Below, one piece after another: positions 1 to 11,563 of a DNA stretch of 64,000 nucleotides. A program made the position numbers and the translations under genes. The DNA is taken from positions 1,374,094 through 1,438,093 of the forward strand of contig JAEMWC010000106.1 of the NCBI GenBank assembly GCA_016490735.1, read 5' to 3'. The notes under the pieces are model-generated. The model did no database searches, was not told the DNA's origin, and saw only the letters and a program-made list of their open reading frames with translations. The first letter of the stretch is position 1, and each line of letters opens with the position of its first letter. This DNA is from Pachyseris speciosa. Lineage: Eukaryota > Cnidaria > Anthozoa > Scleractinia > Pachyseridae.

Positions 1-1086
1 TCTTAAGTCAAGTATCGGCATTAATGGCACTGCTCTGAACTGGTTTACTTCTTATCTTAACAACAGGTCGCAGCGAGTCTCGCTAAATGGCTGTATATCT
101 GACAGTTTTAGGCTACCTTACGGCGTTCCACAAGGGTCGTGTTTAGGGCCATTGTTGTTTGGTATTTACTCCAGTAAACTCTTTGAAGTCATCAAATACC
201 ATATCTACCTCAGGCACATGCCTATGCTGATGACACCCAGCTTTACCTGTCATTTAGTCCTGACTCAGCTACTAATCAGACTGATGCGGTCGTTGCCATG
301 GAGCGTTGTATATTGGACATTCGCGCGTGGATGCTTACGGATAAGCTTAAACTTAATGATGATAAAACTGAGTTTATGTTGATTGGTACCAAACAGCAAC
401 TATCTAAAGTAAATATTGATAGCCTCACCGTAGGAAGCATTGACGTTGCTCCTGTCACTGTGGCAAGAAATTTAGGGACATGGTTCGATTCTAATCTGAA
501 TCTCCAGGAGCAGATCCACAAAACTTGCAGATCTGGGCTTTTCCATTTATATAATATTCGGCGTATCCGAAAGTATCTGTCACAGGAATCTGCACGCGCT
601 TTGGTCCACGCTCTTGTTATAGGTCGTATTGATTACTGCAACAGCCTTCTATTTGGTCTACCCTCTGTTCATCTACTTAAATTGCAACGCTTGCAGAATG
701 CAGCTGCTCGGCTTATATCTAATGTTCCTCGGTACAGCCACATAACACCAGTACTGTGTTCGTTACATTGGCTCCCTGTCAAATTTCGTATTGATTTTAA
801 AATATTTCTTCTTACTTTTAAAGCTATCTATGGTCACGCACCTGGTTACTTGACTGATCTGATTGCTATTAAAGAACAGCCGCGCTATCATCTCCGTTCA
901 GCTAGCGGTTTTTTCTTATAGTATCCCAGTTTAAAACTGAAAAAGACTTTAGGGGAGCGTGCTTTTTCATCTGCGGCCCCTAATTTATGGAACAATCTGC
1001 CCCTTCATATCCGCCTCGAGGACAATTTTGAACGTTTTAAATCCTTACTTAAATCGCATCTTTTTAGACTAGCTTTTGATATGTAA
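1..1086 (+). pseudogene. broken reverse transcriptase (C-terminal half)
   Basis: Frame 1 gives the RT core with the YGVPQGSCLGPLLF block. The catalytic box AYADDTQLYL is in another frame near 215-255, so a frameshift lies between them around 190-215. The second frame runs 298-921 with the usual thumb and C-terminal segments (KLKLNDDKTEFMLIG, RIDYCNSLLFGLP, LQRLQNAAARLI, LHWLPVKFRIDFK). It ends at a stop at 919-921, and homology resumes in another frame as ERAFSSAAPNLWNNLP up to the stop at 1084-1086. With at least two frame breaks it cannot make a working enzyme. Family placement is from motif recognition; it could also be a jockey-like clade. Confidence 0.85.
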
Positions 1087-1295
1087 TGTTTTCAACCTAC
1101 TATGTAATATATTTAGTGTTTTATTTAATTTTTAGCGTTGTCTACTTTTAGCCTTAATTATTATGCTCATTTTAGCTTTTATTTTTATTTACTTTTAATA
1201 TTTAAGCATTAGTTGTTACGCGCTCTTGATCATATTTGCATGGAAGGGGCGCGTTATAAATTTTTAACTATTATTATTATTTAACTATTATTATG
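1..1295 (+). mobile_element. 3' part of a CR1/L2-like non-LTR retrotransposon
   Basis: Reverse-transcriptase coding sequence runs in from the left edge, followed by an AT-rich 3' UTR that ends in a short TTA/ATT tail (about 1255-1292). A microsatellite-like tail instead of poly(A) is typical of the CR1/L2 group. The 5' portion lies outside the window. The exact 3' boundary is uncertain by some tens of bases. Confidence 0.8.
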
Positions 1296-1697
1296 AGCAT
1301 TAAAACTGATGACGTCACAAGCGGTAAAAGGGACGTGGTTCTGCGCGGCCGGTTTTGGACGGTGTGGTAGTTAATGGTACTCGATTCGCATTTTATGGGC
1401 AAATTGGGTTGTTTCATGCTCAAAGGTGGATTTTTTGTTTAGAAAATTGTATCCTTTGCTTAATGTTGTGTAGTTCTAAGGTCAGGCAGAAAAAATTGAA
1501 ACAGATGGCCAAGTTAAGTTCCGCGATCCGCACTTCAAAACAAACAAAATCCATAATCCACGCTGTAATATTGAAGAAATCAGTGATCCGCTGAGCGTTC
1601 AAAATCCGTCAATCTGCAAAATGTATCTTCAAAATCCGAAGTCCACGTATTTTTTTTAGCCAAATCCGCCAATCCGCCACCCTATTTACCCCCCTCT
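1296..1697. other. non-coding spacer
   Basis: I see no gene. Around 1525-1675 the stretch repeats short phrases built on 'atccgc' and 'aaatccg', possibly debris of a diverged simple repeat. The small ORFs here have no recognisable protein features. Confidence 0.4.
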
Positions 1698-1812
1698 TTA
1701 TACTAAAACAATTAGATTATTCGCTCTCGATTTCTATGCGTGATAGCTGATTCGGGCTGCGCCCTCATCAGCTATCACGCGATAGAAATCTCGAGCTCAT
1801 AATCTAACTGTT
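1698..1812 (+). repeat. hairpin of the micro-ORF MITE family, 5'-truncated copy
   Basis: A near-perfect inverted repeat whose arms start at 'acaattagattatt' and turn over around 'gggctgcgccct'. The same hairpin occurs at about 11447-11563, 11992-12108 and 55970-56076 and in part at 24796-24852. In those places it follows a unit with a 21-codon ORF; here only the 'tttatacta' junction precedes it, so this is a truncated copy. Confidence 0.85.
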
Positions 1813-2608
1813 AAATATATGAGGTGTATGTCACGTGGGAAGTCATTGTAGGCCGATACCTCGTTTGGCTTATGTTATTTTCTTTTTAGTATCATCAAGT
1901 TTGTCATTTTTAGTTGTCTAACGTGTGTCTTTTATGTTAGCTAACGCGAGTAGGGATGTTCAAATAATAAAGTCTCGTAGGATGTGCTACTTGGAGCTTA
2001 AGACATGGTTCCTACCCAGATTTCCTGTCTAGTTTTTCCCCACCGGGGTTTTTTCCAGTAATTTTTTTCTGGCCTCTGTCTGACAGTAGTGTCTTTGTAA
2101 ACTGTCGCTCAGCTCTATTTTAAGCATGTTTTGCTACTTGGTTGGTTGTAATAAGAGGTTGTAGTTGTAGTATAACCTGATGTTACAGTTTTCCTGGTGC
2201 TCGGCCTAAACCGCCAAATAAACCTAATGGTTTTCGATCATGTTGTGTACTGCGTGATGGCGCTGAAATTAAAGCTTGTTGCTGTTGCATTGCTATTGCT
2301 CAAAGTATTTTTTTCAAAGTTACTTGTTTAGTATTGTACCAGCGTGACTAGGAAATAAAATACAAGGAAACAATCATCATACATCGACCAAGCAACCAAG
2401 TCAAAATAATGAATTCATTGACCCCGTAACTTGACTGTGCGCTTTTTTTTTTTTTCAGATAATATCCATCAAATTCTTTCAGGAAAGGTTATATTACTGG
2501 GACTGACCCACTCCACCCCTACAATTCCAATTCAGTTCTGTCAAACTTTGCTTCGCAATTTCGGCTCCAAAGATTGCGTGACGAGCCAAAAGACGTCTGC
2601 GTAGGGGG
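1813..2608. other. spacer shared with the flank of FEM1-like copy 4
   Basis: No gene is visible. From about 2260 to 2570 the sequence matches the flank at about 18190-18900, including the phrase 'ttatattactgggactgac'. A weaker match lies near 21490-21600. This is the 3' flank of the minus-strand FEM1-like genes, so flanks and genes were copied together. Confidence 0.6.
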
Positions 2609-2611
2609 TTA

Positions 2612-3321
2612 AGCCCTGGTCAAACGGCGCATGATAGTCGATGATAGTTGATGATAGTCGATGATAGTTGAAGCGCGCGCTTCCGTTTGACCACCAACTA
2701 TCATGCTCTATCATCGACTATCATCAACTATCATTCATTTTGAGCTTGTTCAAATTCTTCATGATAGTCGATGATAGTTTTTCTCGTTTGACCACGCGTA
2801 TGATAGTTCATGATAGTTTTTGGTCAGCTGTTTTCCCCGAAAATCGGCGGGCTCGTTTAAAATGGCCGCCAAAAGTTCCTCGCGAGGCTCAGCTGCAGCT
2901 TCAGAAATACGTGTTTATATCCAAGATGATAATCATAACAACGAAAATATTGAAGACCAAGATAACATAGAGATGATATCTTCTGAAGAAAGTGTCAACT
3001 CGCAAGAATTAGAAGAGACACCGCATCCCTCCAACAAATCGATTACTATTAAGCAAGCTGCCGCCCTCTTTCGTCGCGATAAATTCGTACTTCTACAAGT
3101 TTGTCTCTCGCGAAGCCATTTTAGCGCTCACATTTTACACGGAAAGAGCCTGGAACTAGCTGCTCGCGTGACCTTTGCTCGCGCGACTGCCGGTGAACTA
3201 TCATCAACTATCATCGACTATCATGCGCCGTTTGACCATGTGAATGATAGTTGGTGATAGTTGATGATAGTTTGGAGAGAATCAACTATCATCGACTATC
3301 ATGCGCCGTTTGACCAGGGCT
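2612..3321 (+). mobile_element. 710-bp element with 41-bp TIRs and TTA target duplication (PIF/Harbinger-like)
   Basis: The ends are perfect 41-bp inverted repeats (2612-2652 and 3281-3321), beginning AGCCCTGGTCAAACGG. They are flanked by TTA at 2609-2611 and 3322-3324. A 3-bp TWA duplication is the hallmark of PIF/Harbinger transposons. Inside both ends are arrays of 'atgatagtcg/atgatagttg' in direct and inverted orientation (2631-2672, 2697-2735, 2757-2820, 3195-3300), plus inner copies of the 'cgtttgacca' phrase. No transposase is present, so it is non-autonomous. Confidence 0.85.
2862..3257 (+). CDS. short ORF inside the TTA-flanked element, unknown function
   Basis: An ATG in good context (aaaATGGCC) at 2862 opens a 131-codon frame. 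It has an acidic, Asn/Glu-rich stretch (about codons 20-65), then KQAAALFRRDKFVLLQ. The final codons run into the GATAG arrays near the right TIR, so the end is probably not a natural protein terminus. The frame also extends upstream to 2820. It may be the first exon of the parent transposon's gene kept in a deletion derivative. I do not recognise a domain. Confidence 0.35.
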   Translation: MAAKSSSRGSAAASEIRVYIQDDNHNNENIEDQDNIEMISSEESVNSQELEETPHPSNKSITIKQAAALFRRDKFVLLQVCLSRSHFSAHILHGKSLELAARVTFARATAGELSSTIIDYHAPFDHVNDSW

Positions 3322-3505
3322 TTACACCACCACCACCCAATAATTACCTCAATAGGCAGTAAAATCTGAAAGTTCTATCAATTAGATTGATCAAAATTAA
3401 TTTAGTGATTCAGTGTAAGCAAACCCTTAGAAAACTGAATTAATATTATCGTGCATGCTGTGTACGTTCTATCACTAGTCTCTATCTCTCTCTCTGAGAG
3501 AGACT

Positions 3506-5022
3506 TCACAGTATTTTGCAGTACTTCCCAGTACCAATGCTAAGAGCTTCAGGAGTGACGGCTTTTTTGCCATCACAGTTGACCAAATCTTTATTGACTC
3601 CGGCATCCAGTAATGTCTTTAACACACTCCTAAACACTTGCAGGTTATCATTATTCTTGGGCTGAAAACCCACAGCTAAATGTAACGGGCTGTTCCCATC
3701 ACTGTTGACGGCATTTACATTCCCACCTGCTTTGATGATGAACTTTGTGGTTTTCACGCATGGAAATTTACACACATCACGCACATGGTCCACATCAGTG
3801 GGGGTCTCGCACCACACAGACAAGTGCAGTAAAGTGTTTCCATTTCGAGTGCATGGATTCAAAGAAAGGAACCTTTGGATTAAACCAAAAACACCAGATC
3901 TTTGCTTCCTCCTTATGCCTTGAACATTTGTAAATATTGTCACGAGATACAATGAGTAATGGACCACAGTTTCAAGTTTCTCATAGAACAACTTGGCTTC
4001 ACTGTCAGTTTTCAATCTGTTGGAGTGTGCATGATTTGTTAGTCTCTCATACTCACTAATGACTGTTTGAAACACTTCTTTTACATGCTTTTGCCTTGGT
4101 AGACAATTTCTCCAAACCATTATACAAAAGAGCTTACAAAATCCATTTAGATCTTCCAGGACCCTTTCACTGCCGTGAAACTGTTCGCTTATCTTCATGG
4201 CGTGCAACCACAAACCAATGCAAAGGTCATAGTTACCAGACTTATCTGCAAAAATTGCGCCACAGTATCGTAATGGATAGCAGAGTTCGTTATTGTCAGT
4301 TCCAAGAATTCTCTCTCTAACCATGAGGCCCTCCATGTGGATCACATGATGATTACTTTCAATTTGGGCAAGTTCCTCTAGAGTTTGAGTCTCCTTTCTA
4401 TTCTCACCTGTTCCATGTGTTGCTTGCATAAGGGACGTGACAAATCTTGGAACCTGAGTTCCATGCCACGTTTCATGTACAAAAATGCTTTCTTGATGTC
4501 ATAGACATCACGTTTGTTTGCGATGGTACCACCCAGAAGCTCGAGTGCCTCAATTCTCTGTTCTTTTGTGCACTGTGGTCTCTTGATAATATTCTCCACC
4601 ATTTCAATCTTGCATTCATTCCTTGCTAAAAGCAGAGGGGTCAATCTTTCATTATTTGGCGACTGAGGCGCTCCAAGAGTCAACAAATCATTGACAATCT
4701 CCAAATTGTTGCTTTGGACAGCGCAGTGAAGAGCGCTATATCCATTCTTGTCTTGAAGTTTAATATCAGCCAGCAGATAGCTGACGACCTCCTCATGGTC
4801 CTTGTAACAGGCTGCCATTAAAGGAGTGCTGTCGAAGTCATTGCGTGCATTCACATCAGCCCCGTTCTCAACCAAATACCTCACAACATCATGATGTCCA
4901 TTATAAGAAGCCGCTCTTAATGGTGTCGAGTTTATCGCCGTTCGGCCGTTCACTTCAGCGTTGTGCTGGATCAACAGTTTCACAACTTCGAGATGCCCAG
5001 TCGCAGCAGTGACCCACACAAC
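3506..5022 (-). pseudogene. FEM1B: FEM1B-like copy 1, 5'-truncated and frameshifted
   Basis: Two overlapping minus frames (about 5022 to 4378, then 4429 to 3506) together align with the intact copies at 19081-20895 and 29158-31038. Homology starts abruptly at the third ankyrin unit (GHLEVVKLLIQHNAEV). The first roughly 100 residues are missing and an AC-rich sequence takes their place. A deletion of about 10 bases near 4407-4420, where the intact copies encode EAYENRKES, shifts the frame. The C-terminal part keeps the MEGLMVRERILGT block, the VCKFPCVKTTKFI block and the last ankyrin unit, ending ALSIGTGKYCKIL. It is a decayed member of the array. Confidence 0.85.
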
Positions 5023-5079
5023 ACACAACACACATACACAAAAAAGAAGTGAATAACACCCCGTCAAATTCTCTGACAT

Positions 5080-6560
5080 GTTCGTTAATTTATTGCTAAG
5101 GGTATATTAAGTATTTACTCACTTTATGTTAAACACTTTATGTTAAACACTTTATGTTTACTCAGGAAAATCCAACAGAGAAATTTTAAGCAAATAGCAA
5201 CATCTCATATCCCAGGTTGGTTTTTGGGCCTTTACAATGGATGTTTCAACAACCTAATAATTCGGTTTCTTAGCTGAATATTCAAGTAACTCGAGAAATA
5301 TTGGTGAATCTGGTCTTATCTCTTGAATTTGTAATCTCAAGCACACGCTAGCTGCTGTCTGCAACTTACTTATTCTGCTGCTCTGTGGATGGTATTTTTT
5401 CTCCCTCCAAAAAATGCAAAAAAACAATGATTTTGTATGTTGCAACCTTTTGAGGTGACATACTCCATCGGGTGTCCCTGACTACTGTTTAAGGTGGAAA
5501 GATATATTTTTCACTAGGTGACCAAAAGCAATGTACACATTGTGTGTTTTCGATCCCTTTTATCTAAAAATGTGCACATTTTCCATTGACACGAGAGTTT
5601 TTGTTTGTTATGCTGTCTACATGTAAATGACTGCATGACAACAGCAAAAAAGGTGATTTTCTAATGACCCCCACAATCTTTTATCAAAAGCCTTATACTG
5701 AAATTTCAGCAGTCTTCCCCTTCCCAGGGAACATTGCAGCTTCCATTTTCATTTACTTTTGCCATACCACAGGTAACCCAGGCTTTAGGGCCCAATAACA
5801 ACAATTTTAAGGCTTTATAAGGGAAAAAAAAACAGTATTCCTTTATGAAGCCAAAACTACAAATGGTACATCAAAAATATTCTCACTATGATATCCTTCA
5901 ACTTGTATGTACATATTTTTAACTCATTCTCAGCACTTTATCTATACCCCACCTGGAAACCAGGCTTTGTTGCAGTTAGCATAGTTAAATAAAGTTATAT
6001 CTACCTACCTATTTTTCAAAAATACTGTTTACTATCTACTGATCACACTCTAACTCAGTTACATAAAGGAACAATATACATACATAATTGCCAAGCAAAA
6101 ATTGTCCTTCAAGAACTAACAGAAAAGAAAGAAATATGACAAGAGGTAAAAACAACATACCAGGTACACCAACCTAAGAGGGTTGATGGGTCTTCCCCAC
6201 AACACCTCTACTCGAGCAGAAAATTAGCAAAAATGAAAATATGCTGCGTGAAGAATACTTTTTTTTCATAAAAGCACCACAGATGAAATGTAGGGTGAAT
6301 TACCTCCCCCCCCCCCCCCCCCCCCCCTCATCATACAAAGTGAAAGACACTGGAAAAGACACTAATGTGGTTGATTGATGCGTAAAAGTTAGAACAGCTG
6401 GGCCATGACCCCATTTACAATGGAACTAACAGTGTAAATTCAAAGTCATTAAGAACAATCAAAGCTGATTAATTCAGTGTCAGTAACCCCTTAAAACCTA
6501 AACTAAAAATATCTTGAATCCAGTGAAAGTTCTCTCACCAGTCTCTCTGAGCAATAACAT
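5080..6560. other. spacer between FEM1-like copies 1 and 2
   Basis: No gene is visible. The part at about 5160-5680 matches 17300-17770 (shared phrase 'gtgtccctgactactgtt'), again upstream sequence copied with the gene. Around 5935-6010 an 'aaataaagttatatctacct' stretch resembles a LINE tail. A poly-C run of over 20 bases lies at about 6305-6327. Confidence 0.5.
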
Positions 6561-6728
6561 TTATTTCACGGTACAAATGCTAAGAGCTTCAGCAGTCGCT
6601 GTAACATCCACGTCTTTGTTGCCATCGCGGTTGACCAAGTCTTTATTAACTTCAGCATCCAGTAATACCTTTAACACATCCCTCACCACTTGTAGGTCAT
6701 CATTGTTCTTGGGTTGAAAAGCCACAGC
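6561..6728 (-). pseudogene. read-out remnant of FEM1-like copy 2
   Basis: Beyond the premature stop the same frame continues with AVAFQPKNNDD, LLDAEVNKDLVNRDG and TAEALSICTVK before a TAA at 6561-6563. This matches the C-termini of copies 1 and 4, which shows the stop at 6729 is secondary. Confidence 0.8.
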
Positions 6729-8363
6729 TTAATGTAATGGGCTGTTTCCTCCATTGTTAACAGCGTTGAAATTCCCTCCTGCACTGATAATGAGCTTTGT
6801 GGTTTTGAGACATGGAAATTTACACACATCACGCACTTCTTCTAGTAGATCAGTGGGGGTCTCACACCACACAGACAAGTGCAGTAAAGTGTTTCCATCT
6901 AGAGTGCAGGGCTTCAAAGAAAGGAACCTTTGGATTTGACCAAAAACACCAGAACTTTCTTTCTTCCTTATATCTTTAACTTTTGTAAATACTGTCATGA
7001 GATACAATGAGTAATGGACCAGAGTTTCAAGTTTTTCATGGAACAACTTGACTTCAGTGTCACTTTTCAATCTGTTGCAGTGTGCTTGATTTGTAAGCCT
7101 CTCATACTCACTAATGACTGTTTCAAACACTTCTTCCACGTGCTTTTGCCTTGGTGGACAATTTCTCCGAACCATTTCACAAAAGAGCTCACAAAACCCA
7201 CTGATATCCTCCAGGACTCTTTCACTGCCGTGATATTGTTCGCTTATCTTCATGGCGTGCAACCACAAACCAATACAAAGGTCATAGTTACCAGACTCAT
7301 CCGCAAAAATTGCGCCACGGTATTTTAATGGATAGCGGAGTTTCTTATTGTCAGCTCTAAGAATTCTCTCTCTAATCATGAGGCCTTCCATCTGTATGGC
7401 ATGATCATCGTCTTCAATTTGCACGAGTTCCTCAACAGTTTGACTTTCCTTTCTATTCTCGTAAGCTCCTACTGGTTCTATGTGTTGCTTAGGGAGCGGG
7501 CACGACAGATCTTGAAACCTTTCTTCCATACCACGTTTCATATAAAGAAATGCTTTCTTGATGTCATAGGCATCACGTGTGTTTGCGATGGTACCACCCA
7601 GAAGCTCTAATGCCTCAATTCTCTGTTCTTTTGTGCACTGTGGTCTGTTGATAATATTCTCCACCATTTCAATCTGGCATTCATTGCTTGCTAAAAGCAG
7701 CGGGGTCAGTCTTTCATTATCTGGCAACTGAGGCGCTCCAAGAGCCAACAAATCATTGCCAATCTCCAAATTGTTGCTAAAGACAGCGTAATGAAGAGTG
7801 CTATATCCATCTTTGTCTTTAAGTTTAATATCAGCCCGGCGAGCGAGCAGATAGCTGACGACCGCCTCATGACCTTTGTAACAGGCTATCATTAAAGGAG
7901 TGCTGTCGAAGGCAGTGCGTGCATTCACGTCAGCCCCATTCTCAACCAAATACCTCACAATATCATGGTGTCCTTGGTAAGCAGCTGCTCTTAAGGGAGT
8001 CGATTTTGTCGCAGTCTCTCCGTCCACTTCCGCGTTCTGCTCGATCAACAGCTTCACGGCATCGAGATGTCCAGTCACAGCGGCGACCCACAGAGGAGTA
8101 CATCCTTCGACGACTTGTTCCTCAATTTTTACAGTCCCTCGACCTTCAGTGTCGGCTTTATACCTCAGCAGAATTTTTATAGCATCCAGGTGTCCATTAT
8201 AAGCAGCAATGATCAAGGGAGTGACGAGATGGTCGCCATCTTGGGTTTTAGTTTCCAGCACAGTGCGTCGTTCGCTGATGCTCATCCGAATGAGAGCGCT
8301 GCTGAGTTCAACGTAATCACCATCACGAGCCGCTTCGTACACTTTAGTGTTTGCACTGTCCAT
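6729..8363 (-). CDS. FEM1B: FEM1B-like copy 2, cut short by a nonsense codon (544 aa)
   Basis: This single-exon frame starts MDSANTKVYEAARDGDYVEL, as in copy 4. It has about six N-terminal ankyrin units (residues 1-250), the fem-1 central region (EALELLGGTIAN, ENRKESQTVEELVQIE, MEGLMIRERIL, YRGAIFADESGNYDLCIGLW) and the start of a C-terminal ankyrin pair. The sibling codon for Leu after NSPLH is TAA here (6729-6731). Homology continues in the same frame to a second stop at 6561-6563, so the stop removes about 55 residues. fem-1 proteins are substrate receptors of CUL2 ubiquitin ligases. Whether this product is made is unknown; I regard it as a young, nearly intact pseudogene or truncated gene. 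Confidence 0.8.
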   Translation of the reverse strand: MDSANTKVYEAARDGDYVELSSALIRMSISERRTVLETKTQDGDHLVTPLIIAAYNGHLDAIKILLRYKADTEGRGTVKIEEQVVEGCTPLWVAAVTGHLDAVKLLIEQNAEVDGETATKSTPLRAAAYQGHHDIVRYLVENGADVNARTAFDSTPLMIACYKGHEAVVSYLLARRADIKLKDKDGYSTLHYAVFSNNLEIGNDLLALGAPQLPDNERLTPLLLASNECQIEMVENIINRPQCTKEQRIEALELLGGTIANTRDAYDIKKAFLYMKRGMEERFQDLSCPLPKQHIEPVGAYENRKESQTVEELVQIEDDDHAIQMEGLMIRERILRADNKKLRYPLKYRGAIFADESGNYDLCIGLWLHAMKISEQYHGSERVLEDISGFCELFCEMVRRNCPPRQKHVEEVFETVISEYERLTNQAHCNRLKSDTEVKLFHEKLETLVHYSLYLMTVFTKVKDIRKKESSGVFGQIQRFLSLKPCTLDGNTLLHLSVWCETPTDLLEEVRDVCKFPCLKTTKLIISAGGNFNAVNNGGNSPLH

Positions 8364-9413
8364 TATAGTTCACAGGCAATCCGTTCACCAGAAAATTAAC
8401 ATCGATCCACGGAGCATTCACAAATGCAATCCTCCCTTCGCTAAGCGTAGTGGATCGCTTGAAGTCGAAACAAAACTGAGGTCAAACTTCAGGTCAACGC
8501 AGCTGACGGGCCCACACACCAGGCTCATGGGGCTCAACAAATGTTACAGGGTTGAAAAGGGGTAAATGTTCTTTTCTTTCTTATATCAACGAAATATATG
8601 ACACTAGTTTTGTTATCATCCATTTGGACTAAAGACAACATTCCCAGTTTAAACTAAACGCCCAGAAATCTGCTTTCAAAACAGCATAAAACCCGAGAAC
8701 ATCACGAAAAGTTGCTTTGAAAGCCTGTCTCTTTTATTATAAGTTGTCCCATTAAGTTAAAAAATTTGTCCGTTGTCCGTTTGTATTATTTTAAAACTTG
8801 CAAAGTTCCTGAGCTTGACTCAACTGTGATGGAAACTTTAGTCTTTGAACCTTCTTAGTCTTCTTAATCTTACAGCTCTCACAGTATTGCCTTGACAGCA
8901 ACTCGGCAATTCGCAAACCCACTAAGGTTTTTTAGCTTAGTCAACTTGGTCAAAAAATAAGTGACCAAATGTGTGTTTATTACTATATGAATTTACGATG
9001 AATGGCTTGAATGGACAACAAACAACGGAATGTTTTTTTACTTTTCCATTGTTTTCAGCTTCATTATCCTATTGCGCCCTCACGATCTCTCCTTCGGCTA
9101 CGTGCTTCACGCACGCACCAGACTCCCATTTCGTCCAGCTCCTTCCACGCAGGTTTAGAGAGGGAAACGCTGGGGACTAGGTTACAGCTTTTCGCGTTCC
9201 TTCTTCCTTTTTAGGGTGGAGAGGAGGCGATCTACTCCCTCTTTTTTAATTTGTAGACAGCCAAGAAAGCGTACAAATATTTTTGGAGTAATTTTGTATC
9301 ACAAAATAGCCTCTAAGTCGGCATGCAGCATATTTGGGTGGACGGATGGAGGGGCGGGTGGACAGGTGAACCGACCGTTCATCCAGCCAATGAAATAAAG
9401 GCTAGTTTAGGTA
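8364..9413. other. upstream region of FEM1-like copy 2
   Basis: Sequence just above the start codon (about 8364-8560) matches the regions above copies 3 and 4 (15351-15540, 20896-21080) and so may hold the shared promoter. I cannot point to a TATA box or a defined site. The rest, to 9413, has no gene I can support. Confidence 0.45.
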
Positions 9414-9520
9414 AGGTAAGGTAAACTTTATTTTGCCAGGGTGGCCCATTCAGCAACGAGGCTGATATCCAGAGGGGCCCTGGACTAAAAATAAGCTTAG
9501 ATGCATTGTTTCAGCTAGCG
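9414..9520 (-). mobile_element. 3' end fragment of a non-LTR retrotransposon
   Basis: The phrase 'aaactttattttgcc' followed by 'ggcccattcag' and 'ggggccctgg' matches the 3' terminus of the LINE at 25443-27402 ('ctttatttaaacagggtagcccattcag'). Only the tail is present, in the same minus orientation. A short GGTAA repeat precedes it. Confidence 0.6.
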
Positions 9521-11257
9521 CATTGTTTCCGCTATGCATTGTTTCAGCTAGCAGTCAATCCAATTGCCTCTTTTAAAGGAGTATATCAGAGATTAAGATC
9601 GGCAATCGTCAGCAATTAGACTAACTTACCCATACGCGTGGGTTTTGCGCAGAAATACGTGAAACCGAAATGTTGCACACCATACAACCAGTGATGCGAG
9701 TCATATTTAGTACGATCGAACAGACAATACCACTATTATCGTAGTCTTTTCCGGAGTGCGAGGCCTTTTGAAAAACAGCCAGCATCGAGCGAGAAAAATT
9801 CCAATTGAGAGACAATAAGCTTTGCGTCATAAAGAATAATTTACACTTTGCGGAGTAAGATTGTAGCACTGATTGGGCTAAAACGTTTTTGCTTCAATTG
9901 GCAGCGAAAAGGATAAATTAATTCGCAAAAATGGAACGCGAGGATCAAGATTCAAGTTTGTAAATTCATTTTTTTATCGAGTAAGGGGAAGAAATCCCTA
10001 ATTTCCAGATTTAAAGGTGGTTTCCAGCAGTTTAGACAAACCGATAAGAACAAGTATGCAAGACTGCTGCAATTTGGCGAAACAAAACAAAACAAAACAA
10101 ACAAACAAACAAACAAACAAATGAGAAAGATAGAAATGGGGCCAGAAGACCCCGATTTTGGTCAGGAAGTGTGTTATTGGTTTTTTAGTCATATGGACAA
10201 ATTGGTACTGAAAACGCAATGCGAAATTCGAGTGCTCAGCGGCTGAAGCAAAATAAGCTTTGAGACCTGTTGGTAAAAAGAAAAACTCTGAAACGATCAA
10301 GAGAAAAGACCGAGAAACGGAATGAAAACTTTACTTTGTGCTCAAAACCCAAAACAATAGATCGTTCGGCATGAGTCATGGGTTCATTATCAGATTTTGT
10401 CGCCTGGAAACCATAAAAAGAAAAACAGAATGCTTTCGCAATCACCGCGCGCAAATGATTCTAAAGAACTCTTAGCCTCACGTCACAATGGGAGACTGAC
10501 AGAGTAAAAGAATTGACGGAGGAGTCGGTCATAGCGCACGAAGACTGTTACAGCTTTTACAAAAATTCGAGAAAGAAATTATACTGATGGAGCAGCAAGC
10601 TGGTGATTCAGGTTAGTAAACTCATTTACCCTTCAGATGAGATACGCAAAGCCAGAAATTTGAAATTTCACTCGAGATAAAACAATGCGAGAATTCGCGA
10701 AAACATAGATTTCAACTGATCAAAACGGACTCGAAGAACTCAAAGACTTGGAAAAAAGACTGGACGTTTGGAGAGCTACAGTATTAAGATTGTTTTGAGG
10801 AGAGCCACGGTGTCATAAACGATTTCAGTATTTTTTCTTTGAGCTATTTATGGGAGCATACAAAAGACTGAAAAAGATACTAAATGTTTATTTGTTTATG
10901 CCTTGGCTCGAGCGAGAAACCTTGGAAACGCAATTTGGCACGCGTCATGGCAACAATTACGTCACAATTGCTCGTGCGTTCGTTTCTTCGTCAGCGCTCG
11001 TTCAAAAATTATCTTTTGCTTTTCAATTTTATCTTGGTGGGAGGTGAGTGCTCTCACCACTACGCCATCCCTGCTCCCCATTTTGTTATTTATAATAATT
11101 TGATACGTTTTTTCCATCTCTCCTTTTCCCTTTTGTTATCTTCTATATTAGTATAAATCTACTAGCGTTCTATCACGAATACCGTTCTCTGATTGGCTAC
11201 GCTTCTCGCTATCTATTTAACAAATAGATTCCATGTTGCCGTGCGTCTGTTCAGTAT

Positions 11258-11563
11258 TAGTATAAATCTGCTAGCGTTCTATCACGAATGCCGTTCTCTG
11301 ATTGGCTACGCTACTCGCTATCTATTCTGTGATAGATAGTGAGTAGCGGTTGTCAAGAAAATGGAGGCCGTTTCTTCGCGTTTTCAAAGTGTCTGCGAGG
11401 AGGATTTAGATAATTTACTTGTTTAGTTTTGAAAGACTTGTAGATTTATACTAAAACAATTAGATTATTCGCCCTCGATTTCTATGCGTGATAACTGATT
11501 CGGGCTGCGCCCTCATCAGCTATCACGCGATAGAAATCTTGAGCTCATAATCTAATTGTTAAA
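11258..11563 (+). mobile_element. second micro-ORF MITE nested in element X
   Basis: A complete copy of the family: 'tagtataaatctgctagcg' at the left, the micro-ORF at 11361-11426, 'tagatttatacta', then the terminal hairpin ending in 'ataatctaattgtt'. It interrupts the left arm of element X between 'ctgttcagta' and 'aatagatcaca', which are contiguous in X's right arm. Confidence 0.75.
11361..11426 (+). CDS. 21-codon micro-ORF in MITE
   Basis: The frame encodes MEAVSSRFQ followed by SVCEEDLDNLLV and a TAG stop. The same short frame is kept in three other copies (11904, 24724, 56164 minus). The opening resembles the N-terminus of large cnidarian and fish genes with a DUF3504/tyrosine-recombinase-like domain that begin with a 'SRF.SV.EEDL..LL' phrase. 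This link is from memory and is inference. Confidence 0.35.
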   Translation: MEAVSSRFQSVCEEDLDNLLV

